Source: Podocnemis expansa (taxonomy: Eukaryota; Chordata; Testudines; Podocnemididae). From it: a stretch of DNA of 64,000 nucleotides. The notes beneath the pieces are model-generated. The model saw only the letters and a program-made list of their open reading frames with translations. It did not search any database and had not been told where the DNA came from. This document shows positions 55,830 through 64,000 of the stretch, one piece after another (the first letter of the stretch is position 1; every line of letters begins with the position of its first letter). The stretch spans positions 7,579,647-7,643,646 of the forward strand of contig ML681997.1 in the NCBI GenBank assembly GCA_007922195.1, read 5' to 3'. The position numbers and the translations under genes are program-made.

Positions 55830-56419
55830 GCTACTCCATATTTGTATCTGGAACAGCAGATATTGCGCAGAAAGGATGAGGAGTTTGACTCCTCTGTCAG
55901 ATAAACTGATTTATCCTACTCTTTAAAAACATTCATGGGAATGTATTTTTAACCTTTTCAAACTCTTACTTGGTTTACATTTATTGCCAGATTTCAGGAA
56001 CAAAAAAAAAAATCAAAAAGGAAACCTTAAAATTCTTGACATTTTCTCTTAAAGATTATTCTTGAAAATATACAGGATGGGATTTTTCTAAAATTCTGAA
56101 TGTTGGTCTAGGTCTGCTTCCATTGAAGACAATGGTTTAAAAGCACTGAATATTTATCCAACACTACTTTGTTTGCAGTCAGTGATAATTTCACATTTAT
56201 TTGCCACCCATGATTTGGAACAAAAACTTTGCATTTGTGTCCGTGCCCCATCACTGCTGTTCACTTTCTCCCTGGCACAAAGTCCACATGAAAGAATAAG
56301 GACAGTGTTAGCAATGCTAAGAGCTGGGATGATATGGGGAGAAGGCAGAATGCTTACATCACAGCAGTGCTTAGCACTAGGATCATAGAAGAAAGGAAGC
56401 TTGCCCAACAGGTATACAG
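55830..56419. other. No gene recognised
   Basis: No exon or defined repeat is supported. Confidence 0.35.
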
Positions 56420-57870
56420 AACACTCCTAAGAATGGCCACATTGGGTCAAATCCATGATCCATCTAGCTCAGTATCTGGTCTTCCAACAGTGACCAGGGC
56501 AAGATGCTTCAGAGGGATTAACAGAATCAGACAATCATTGAGTGATCCATCCCCTCTCATCCACTGCCAGCTTCTGGCAGTTGGAGGTTTAGGGGCCACA
56601 GAGCATGGGGCTCTGTCCCTGGCCATCTTGACTAATAGTCATTTATAGACCTAGCCTCAATGAATTTATGACCATCTCCTAGCACTTGAGTTCCACAGAT
56701 TGACTGCTTTATGTGCAGAAGTACTCCCTATCTTTGTTTTAAACGTGATGCCTATTAACTTCATCAGGTGACTTCCAGATCTTGAGCTATTTTAAGGAGT
56801 AAAAACTATTTCTTTATTCATTTTCTCTATACCATCCATGATTTTACAGACCTCTAGCATATCCCTCCTCAGTCATCTCTTTTCTAAAAGCGAATAGCCT
56901 CAGTCTTTTTAATCTCTACATCTATGCAAACTGTTTCATACCCCTAATAATTTTTGTTGTCCTTCTCTGTACCTTTTCCACTTCAAATATCTTTTTTGAG
57001 AGGGGGTGACCAGAACAATATACAGCATTCAACATCCAGACATACCATGGATTTATGTACTGGCATTTTATTTCTCGTTTGATTATCTACCCCTTTGTAA
57101 TAGTTCCTAATATTCGGTTACCTTTTTTGCCTCTCATTGTACATTGAATAGAAGTTTTCAGATAACTATCCACACCAATTCCAAGAACAATTCCTTGAGT
57201 GATGTTAGCTAATCTAAACCCCTTCATTTTGTATGGATAGCTGGAATTATGTTTACTAATGTACATTACTTTGCATTTATCACTATGATTTCATCTGCCA
57301 TTTTGTTGCCCAATCATTCAGTTTAGTGAGATCCCTTTTTAACTTTTCAGCATCAGCTTTGGACGCAAGTGTCTTGAGTAATTTTGTATCACCTGCAAAT
57401 TTTGCCACCTTACTGCATATCTTCTTTTCCAGTTCAACATTTATGAACATGTCAGTCAGCACAGGTGTCAGTGTAAAGCCTCGAGGGAGCCTGCTAATTA
57501 CCTCTTTCCACTGTGAAAATGACCATTTATTCCTACTCTATCTTATCCAGTGACTAGCTACTGTATTCCTATCCTTTGTTGGATAAGACCACCTGTAACT
57601 GGTTAAATGATAGGAAACCAAGGGTAGGAATAAATGGCAGTTATTGGTTATTACTATCCATTGTTTTCTATCTTTTAGCCAGTTACTGGTAATCTTATCC
57701 AATGACTGCCTACTTTGTTTAGGAGCCTTTGCTGAGGGACTTTGTCAAAGTCTTTCTGAAAGTCCAAATATACTGTATCAACTGGATTGCCCTTATCCAA
57801 GTGCTTTTTGACACTCTCAAAGAATTCTAATAGATTGGACTCCCAACATGTCCACACTGAGCACCAGTTC
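56420..57870 (-). mobile_element. CR1-family LINE relic, minus strand
   Basis: The left edge reverses the tail seen at 17700-17755. Moving right (upstream on the minus strand) the sequence passes from the C-terminal region (CCTCCTCAGTCATCTCTTTTC) into the reverse transcriptase. At 57675-57872 the minus strand reads LLEFFESVKKHLDKGNPVD, TVYLDFQKDFDKVPQQRLL, NKV: the VYLDFqKAFDkVPH.rLl catalytic box with decay. Stops and shifts are frequent. Confidence 0.78.
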
Positions 57871-57964
57871 ACAGGAAAACACTACATAAATTAAATGAGC
57901 ATTAGCACTTAGAACTGATGTCTGAGGTTTTGTCTCCTTAGTGTACAACAAGCTGTGATGTGGA

Positions 57965-58160
57965 TAGATTCATAGGTTCCCATGCCAGAAAGGACCATTC
58001 AGATCATCCTGTATAACACAGGCCATAAAGCTTCCATAAAATAATTCTTCAAAAATATCTTTTAGAAAAACCTCCAAAAACACTGATTTACAAACAATCA
58101 GAGATGCAGACTCCACCATGATCCTTGGTACATTATTCCAATGGTTAATTACAAGTACAG
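57965..58160 (-). repeat. CR1-family 3' tail relic, minus strand
   Basis: TTCATAGGTTCCCATGCC, AGAAAGGACCATTCAGATC, TAACACAGGCCATAAAGC and TTATTCCAATGGTTAATTAC are in minus-strand CR1-tail order. It has no coding sequence. Confidence 0.6.
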
Positions 58161-58528
58161 TGCACGAGCCTGCCACACATCATAGTCCTGCGTGGATTCT
58201 GGAGCTACACCCTAAAAATTCTATAATGTATTTTGGTACATTGCTATTTCAAACATCTGTATGTCAAAATGTATTATGGAACTACTAGCATATAGCAGAG
58301 TCCACATGGGTGGATGGCGCTCAGCAGGATACAGCACTGTAGATTTACAGACTAGCTCACCATGCACTAAATATCCATGCAGAGCCATCCAGAAACAGGT
58401 TACTGTGAATACAATTATTTCACTGGTACTACTGAGTAAATTCTACATTCTTCACTCCATTTTTGCTTAAGCAACATTTTTATTGTCCCCAATGAAGGTG
58501 ATGACTATGTATTGTTAGGTGGACAATT
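58161..58528. other. No gene recognised
   Basis: No supported feature. Confidence 0.35.
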
Positions 58529-58945
58529 CAACGTTCCCTCTAAGCTGATGATGCCGCTGAGCAACTTATGGATGCAGCTGAGCAAGTTTCCTCCCAGGTT
58601 CCCAACCTGGGGCTGGGCCCCTGCCCATTGGCTCTCCTAATTCATTCACAGAGCCGTAACTATGGCGGGGAACAATGTGGCTTTGCCCTGGGCACCGCTA
58701 TGTGGCTCAGTAGAGCTGCTCTATTAAACGGCGGCTTTTGCAGCGCCGGCCTCAAGTACTACTAATGGGAAGGGGAGTGTTCCAATGAGGACGCGCCCTG
58801 GGCTGCAAAATGCCATGTTACGGCTCTGTTCATTCCTAACTTCCTCAGCAGCATTATCAGCTTAGACTAGGAATCACTGATCGTAGGCTGCGCAGCAGTG
58901 TGGGGGCACAGCCCCTGGCACTCCACTGCACAGGGAACTGCTACC
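58529..58945. mobile_element. Possible hAT of the GTTCCCTCTAAG type, hosting another hAT
   Basis: The left end CAACGTTCCCTCTAAGCTG resembles the terminus at 63465 (CAATGTTCCCTGTAA). The right end is not secure, with only a weak ACAGGGAACTG near 58930, and no 8-bp duplication was found. Confidence 0.35.
58649..58828. mobile_element. hAT-type MITE with near-perfect TSD
   Basis: The termini CAGAGCCGTAAC and GTTACGGCTCTG are perfect 12-bp inverted repeats. The flanks TTCATTCA (58641-58648) and TTCATTCC (58829-58836) match at 7 of 8. The interior holds several CpGs. It has no ORF. Confidence 0.88.
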
Positions 58946-59384
58946 AGCTGCACACAGCCTGCAGCCATGGCTGGAAGAGACTTTTCCAGCAGATAGGGAA
59001 CTACCCGAGACATAGGGTTACCAGATACTAAAGCATGGGAGAAGGACAGGGAAGTATGAAAAGGAGGACATTGGAGGACACATAAATGTCCAGGCCCCCT
59101 TCACCCACCCCAGCTACTGTTCCCCCAAACATTTGCCCCCCATCACAACTACCACCCCCAAAGGCCTCACCCCCCCACCACAGCTACTGCCCCCCAAATG
59201 CCTGCCCCACCACCACACCAGCTACTGCTCCCCAAAGCCTGACCTCCCCACCACAGCTACTGCCCCCCTAAAGCCTGTTCCCAAGGCCCAAACCCTTCCC
59301 AGCACAGACCTCCTTATATGTGGGCAGGGTCGGAAAGGCAGAGCAGGAACAGCAGCCAGTAGTATGGTTGCTCCAGTGGCCAGG
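58946..59384. other. No gene; C-rich tandem-like stretch at about 59095-59300
   Basis: CCACAGCTACTGCCCCCC-like words recur about four times between 59140 and 59275, giving proline/threonine-rich ORFs that are low-complexity artefacts. Confidence 0.5.
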
Positions 59385-60060
59385 TAAAGGAACCCAGAGT
59401 GGGGGGGGAGGGGAAGGGGATGGGCAGCCAGAGGTGGCCTTTGGCAATTGCGGGACCCAGGTGGGAGCCCTTTATGTGGCCCCCATTGGCCCCCACTGCC
59501 ACCCTCACTGGGGCCCCAGTCCCCTCTGCCACTCTAACCACACACCTTCCAACTCCCACAGGGGGAGGAGCAGGGGGGGCCATGGACTATAGGGGCCAGA
59601 GGATGCTCCCCCTGCAACAAGCTCACAGCAGCGAACCCAGCCTACCCCCAGCCGCACCTCCCAAGGGGACGGAGAGGGCCAGCACTGAGCTGCGGCATAT
59701 GTGGGGGGCCCTGGAGTGGCCCACTTGGAAGAGTTCGAGCCGCTTCATCCCCAGACCTGCCCAGGCCCTGGATCGGGCCCATTCAGACTGGGGGGGTGGG
59801 CAGGGACAAAGCAGCCCAAACTCTTCAAAGCGGGTTGCTCCAGGGCCCTGCCCCCACATGCCGCAGTTCAGCACCAACCCCCTTTGCCCCCTGGGGAGGC
59901 GTGACCAGGGGTAGGCTGGGCCGGCTGCCCTGCGCTCGCTGCGGGGGGAGCAGCCTCTGGCCCCAATAGTCCACAGTCCCCCTGGTTCCTCCCCCTATGG
60001 CAGTTGGCTGCCTCTGGCTGCCTGTCCCCTTCCCCTTTCCTCCCACTCAGGGTTCCCTTA
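59385..60060. repeat. GC-rich foldback of about 680 bp
   Basis: The outer left TAAAGGAACCCAGAGTGGG pairs with the outer right CCCACTCAGGGTTCCCTTA. Inner pairs include CTGCGGCAT...CCCTGGAG (about 59689-59714) with CTCCAGGGCCC...ATGCCGCAG (about 59839-59866). The centre lies near 59785. The left arm has about 110 extra bases (about 59455-59565). No terminal duplication was recognised. The ORFs across it are symmetry shadows. Confidence 0.75.
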
Positions 60061-60260
60061 TGTGATGAAGCCATTTCCAGCAGAAGCAACTTTTCCTTCG
60101 GCATAATAAAACTACCTCTCCAAATGACATCAGCTATGCCCACAGAAACACTCTATGCCGTCGGTTTTGTTAGCATAGCTATGCAGCACAAATCCAGCTA
60201 TGCTAGCAGAAGCATTTGTTATGTAGCTCTGCTGTGATCTGGATTAGATAATATGGTGGC

Positions 60261-60475
60261 AAAACAAACAAGGAGTCCTGTAGCAGTTTTAAAGACTAAT
60301 GAATTTATTTATTGTGTCAGCTTTTGTGGACAAAATCCCACTTTGTCAGATGCTTGGAGTGGGATTTTCTCCATGACATCTCATGTGATAAATAAATTTG
60401 TTAGTCTTTCAAAGTGCCATCAGATTCCTTGTTTGTTTTGCTGAACTAGACTAACACGGCTCCCCCTTTGGAACT
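60261..60475. mobile_element. Palindromic PLE, two 3' ends head to head
   Basis: The left half is minus (AAAACAAACAAGGAGTCC, GCTTTTGTGGACAAAATCCC). The right half is plus (GTGGGATTTTCTCCATGAC, AAATAAATTTGTTAGTC, CTAGACTAACACGGC). They join near 60350 at the TCAGATGCTTGG word. It has no body and no clean target duplication. Confidence 0.82.
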
Positions 60476-60859
60476 GCAGTGATAAAAACATCTTAGACCT
60501 GTCTACACTACATCTCCAACTGTCCATACCATTGATGGAGCTAAAATGCAGTTAGTGCAAAGGTGGAAGTTTTCTCCAAAAATAACTATGCAGATAGTGC
60601 ATCAGCTTCCATAACTTTGCACTTCAAGATACGACCAAGTTTAAAAATAATCAGAGCTTTCTCTACCCCAGAAAACAGAACTGTTTCCACAATTATCAGT
60701 GTTGACCATAGTTTACCTGCAAATGTAGAGAAGGAAAAACTGTCATCAATACCTCTTCACCTAAACTAATTGCTAAAACAATGCATTAAAAGGCACTGAT
60801 GCAAATATATACCCATGATGCACACTGATCCAAAATCTCCCCACCACATCATCAAAGAT

Positions 60860-61430
60860 CTACAACCTATCCTAGAAGATGATTCCACACTCTCTCAAGC
60901 CTTGGGAGGCAGGCCTATCCTTGCTTATAGACATCCCCCCAACCTGAAGCGAATACTCACCAGCAACTGAACACCATATGACAAGAACACTAATCCAGGA
61001 ACCTATCCCTGCAACAAATTCCATTGCCAACTCTGCTCGCGCATCAACTCCAGTGATACTATCACAGGTCCCAACCACATCAGCCATACCATCAGGGACT
61101 CCTTCACCTGTACATCCACTAATGTGGTATCTGCTATCATGTGCCAGTAATGCCCCTCTGCCATGAATATTGGCCAAACTGGACTGTCCTTGTGCAAAAA
61201 GATAAATGGACACACATGGACATAAAAAATGGCAACATCAATAAACCAGTAGGAGAACACTTCAGTCCCCATGGACATTCACTAGCAGACTTGAAAGTTG
61301 CCATACTTCAGCAAAGAAACTTCAAAAACAAACTTCAGTGTGAAACTGCAGAGTTGGAACTAATTTGCATGCTTGACACAATGAGAGTGGGTCTGAATAG
61401 GGACCTGGAATGGTTAGCACATTGCAAAAA
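60860..61430 (+). pseudogene. PLE GIY-YIG endonuclease remnant
   Basis: Across frames it reads LEDDSTLSQALGGRPILAYR, NTNPGTYPCNKFHCQLCSRI, NSSDTITGPNHISHTIRDSF, TCTSTNVVSAIMCQ, then a stop, CPSAMNIGQTGLSLCKKING. The Cys linker, NVV.AI, nIGQTG and KkING(H) blocks are all in place. YIG is NIG and the arginine of the KRINGH block is lysine, both damaging to catalysis, besides the stops. Confidence 0.75.
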
Positions 61431-61564
61431 GTGATTGGTCTGTTCACATATTCTCTCCGTTTGATCAACTGGTGTGAATGGGCCCCATCTGCTCTCTGAA
61501 CTGATTTTCCTAACACTTTTCTTCCTCCATCCTGGCACGTGCGCATGTGCCAACTGTAGTTTCC

Positions 61565-61616
61565 ACTTCATGCATCTGATGAAGTGGATTGGAACCCACG
61601 AAAGCTTATGCCTGAA
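61565..61616 (+). ncRNA. Hammerhead-ribozyme-like core, best-preserved copy
   Basis: CTGATGA (61576-61582), stem II GTGG/CCAC (61584-61587 with 61596-61599), GAAA (61600-61603), then a two-pair stem III, GC/GC, around a TTAT loop (61604-61611). Spacing and order equal a type I hammerhead with a minimal stem III, as reported for Penelope-like elements in general. At the cleavage position the sequence is CTG where a U followed by a non-G is required, so cleavage is doubtful. If active it would trim the element RNA at its end. Confidence 0.65.
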
Positions 61617-61655
61617 GAAATCTGTAAGGTGCCACAGGACTCTCGTTGTTTTTAA

Positions 61656-62884
61656 TGATCCAAGAGAATCTGATGATCAGTAATTTCCAAAGTTACTGCA
61701 GCAGTCAGCAAAACTATAACAGAGAAAAGCCCCAAGGTAAAGGTACAGTTGTAAAGCATCATCAGCATTTAAACAATTCCCTTCACTACCCTATGAAATG
61801 ATCTCAAATGACACTGAAATGCTTCCACAACATTAGAGCAGAACGTACCATAGCAGAAGATAAAAGAGCACACTGCAGATCTTTGAAATGATTAATTCTG
61901 ACCTTTTGAGAAAGATTTGAAAATCCTTGTGCATTCAAAGAGAGGTCAAGCAGCTGCTGCCTTACAATTTAGAAATGTTATACATGCAAACATTATATAA
62001 GCATTCACAGCTTTATAAACCTGTAGGAAATTATCTAGCCATAATGTCAGATTTTCTTCTTGCTGAGTTGAGCTCACAATTAATAGTGCAATGCTTCTCT
62101 GCACATCTGTAGCTGTTGAAGAGATTAGAGACATTATGTAAACAGATTCTAATGAGAAGGCATTCAGCTACAGGCTCAGAAAAAAAAAATTGGTAGTAAA
62201 ACTGACCATTCAGTTTTGAACACAAGTGCTTATTTATAATGGGTGGCCATCTACCCACTGTTTTAAAAATTGACCCGGAGAATCAGCTGGTATAAATCAG
62301 TAAAACTAGAATGGAACTATGCTGATTTACACCAGCTGAGGATCTAGCCCCATGATGCCTATCTTTTTTATTTAGAAAATAAATTAATGTCACTTACTAG
62401 GCAAGGCAAACACTGCAGAACTCAGTGCAATGGCAGAACATGGAAAGAGAATTTAGACTTGACAGGATAGATAACTGATAGCTCTTTTTCCTCCAAAGTG
62501 AAAAAATTAGCATTCTTTTCACACCCAGTCAGAGCTATCATGCTTTTAACCTCCTTTGATATGAAAAGGTTTAGTACTTCACTAGGTAAGTATTGTATGT
62601 GAGTTACGGTTTGTTATGTGAAATGCTAAATTATCAGGTCATATAAAATTGATAGTTACTTTATTACTCTTTTTTGGTACCAAAAAACCCTCCTACAGTT
62701 ATTTGAACTAATAAGTGAGATGCAGTGCTGATAGCTAGAAGCTAAGCTGGTCTCTAATGGGAAGTCTTTAAAAATGACATATTAAATGAATTAAAGTTGC
62801 ATTATATGGAATTGGAGTGACATCTGGTGACAGAAAGGAGTAATGCAAACACATGAAAGCTTGATGTTAGGGTTTTTCTTATAG
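61656..62884. other. No gene recognised
   Basis: A/T-rich, no domain-bearing ORF, no repeat termini seen. Confidence 0.4.
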
Positions 62885-63061
62885 GGCTGGTTGGAAAATG
62901 AGAGAATTATTGGAAATTCTGATGAAAATAAAAAATTAGAAATGTGATTTCAGACAAAAAACAAACATTTTCAATGGAAATATAAAATTCCAAAAAGCAG
63001 AATTTTTTAATGAAAAGTGTCTATCAAGAAACTGGTTTTGATGGAACTTTTTCAACCAGTC
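62885..63061. mobile_element. MITE-like element with GGCTGGTTGRAAAA termini
   Basis: Left GGGCTGGTTGGAAAAT and right ACTTTTTCAACCAGTC are inverted. The interior is A/T-rich with AAATTTT words. It has no ORF. A target duplication could not be fixed, so the superfamily is open. Confidence 0.6.
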
Positions 63062-63456
63062 TTCCTGTCTACCCAAGAAAATTACTCATGTAACCCTTAT
63101 GCTAGGGCAAGATGGCAGAAGGGCCGGGTTCTGTTTCAAGGGGTTTCCACACAATGTTACAACACCAACCGGCTCAAACCCTCACCCAGTTTTCTCGGAA
63201 ATTACACCCTATTCCCTGGGCACCCCAAAGGGGTAATGCTTCCCTGCTCGCAAGCATGAATCTGAGTGTAATATACAGAGCTTCAAAAGGAATAGAAAAG
63301 ACACAATAGCAGAATTGGCACTGATTTGGAAATTCAATGCAGGTAGAGATTTCTACCCAAACCTCACACAGCATAACAGAGCATATAAACTCAATAGCAA
63401 ACCAGCACTGATCTGATGAATCAGCGCAAAACAGGGTTCCCAACAAAATACCAGGA
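63062..63456. other. No gene recognised
   Basis: No supported feature. Confidence 0.35.
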
Positions 63457-63464
63457 TATGTGGG

Positions 63465-63815
63465 CAATGTTCCCTGTAATTTTTCATAGGCTGGGTGCAC
63501 AAAAAATTTCATTTGTGCAAATTTTTGGAACCAGTGTCCAAATTTGTGCGCACCCCAGTGCATGGGGTCAAACTTGTGAGCACAGTGAAGTGTGTATGAT
63601 CCAAATAATATCTCCATTTGATTTTCATATGGTGATGCAAATGACTTTACAAATTACAAAACTTTATTTGAAACATGCTACTTGAAATCACCTTCTTAAA
63701 GTAGCATAAAAATATTAGCACTGCTGAATTTTTTGTGCATGCTTTATTTTGTTGTGTGCATGGCTTTCACAACCTGTGTGCGTGCACACATGCGCACAGC
63801 TTAGAGGGAACATAG
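63465..63815. mobile_element. hAT-type MITE with 8-bp TSD
   Basis: It starts CAATGTTCCCTGTAA and ends TTAGAGGGAACATAG, an inverted pair. The flanks TATGTGGG (63457-63464) and TATGTAGG (63816-63823) match at 7 of 8. The interior has GTGCGC and TGCACA words near both ends. It has no transposase ORF. Confidence 0.9.
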
Positions 63816-63823
63816 TATGTAGG

Positions 63824-64000
63824 CAAGGTCCCTCACACCAGCTATCTGCCAGCACCACCCACTGGACACACATACTGCCGCTCGCTCTACCCACTGTCCA
63901 TTAGCCCCATCCGCTGGCTGCTCGCAAGTAATTTCAGCTCAGGTAGAGAGTCTCCTCTTTCAGTGATTTCAGCTCTTCAAGAGTCACAGCCCTCATTATT
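63824..64000. other. No gene recognised at window end
   Basis: Short unassigned sequence running off the window. Confidence 0.3.

Larger units (their letters stand above)
60834..61655 (+). mobile_element. 5'-truncated Penelope-like element with 8-bp TSD
   Basis: TGATCCAA occurs at 60826-60833 and 61656-61663. Inside are coding for the RT-endonuclease linker (HHIIKDLQPILEDDSTLSQ), a broken GIY-YIG domain, 3' non-coding sequence, and a terminus with a hammerhead-like core ending GCCACAGGACTCTCGTTG. It belongs to the same subfamily as the palindromes at 41861 and 42371. Confidence 0.88.

Noticed and set aside
59086..60143. Proline-, glycine- and alanine-rich ORFs
   Set aside because: Low-complexity C-rich repeats and foldback symmetry explain them.

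Overview
This window reads as ordinary intergenic or intronic DNA of a non-avian sauropsid, most likely a turtle or crocodilian. The evidence is the repeat content. There are CR1 LINEs ending in the ATTCTATGA-type tail, and many Penelope-like elements (PLEs) with GIY-YIG endonuclease remnants. There are hAT and PIF/Harbinger-like MITEs, Ty3/Gypsy remains with a solo LTR, and old MIR-type SINEs. I found no complete host protein-coding gene, no tRNA or rRNA gene and no CRISPR array. The clearest host-gene signal is a CpG island at about 25.64-26.78 kb. It contains one possible first coding exon that would encode a mitochondrial-type leader.

Layout. 0-4.8 kb: sparse old repeats, one hAT MITE with its target duplication, one MIR. 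4.8-12.6 kb: a dense nest. A minus-strand PLE is split by a GC-rich hAT and by a Harbinger-like MITE. A decayed Ty3/Gypsy element (gag, integrase tail, polypurine tract, LTR) is broken by PLE pieces and MITEs. A minisatellite follows. 14.5-17.8 kb: CR1 tails, a PLE with a readable endonuclease, and a foldback. 21.1-22.2 kb: a GC-rich TATA-containing block resembling an LTR. 25.6-27.3 kb: the CpG island followed by PLE termini. 30.5-31.2 and 34.7-35.0 kb: Harbinger-like MITEs, the first holding a second copy of the GC-rich hAT. 35.4-39.3 kb: the best-preserved CR1, carrying the ORF1 esterase end and ORF2 (endonuclease plus reverse transcriptase). It is interrupted by a second CR1. 40-50 kb: minus-strand CR1 relics, two palindromic mini-PLEs, a 107-bp inverted duplication and another MITE. 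50.3-51 and 59.4-60.06 kb: GC-rich foldbacks. 52.2-52.9 kb: a solo LTR with a 5-bp target duplication. 55-64 kb: hAT MITEs, another palindromic PLE, a LINE relic, and a PLE carrying the best-preserved hammerhead-ribozyme-like core.

How the parts relate. The genes here are transposon genes and nearly all are broken. Target-site duplications date many insertions relative to their hosts. They measure 8 bp for hAT, 3 bp for the Harbinger-like MITEs, 5 bp for the LTR, and 8-15 bp for several PLE pieces. The PLE 3' ends are the most interesting part. They carry hammerhead-like cores and repeatedly occur as short head-to-head palindromes without the coding body. Coordinates of decayed elements are approximate unless a target duplication is quoted.
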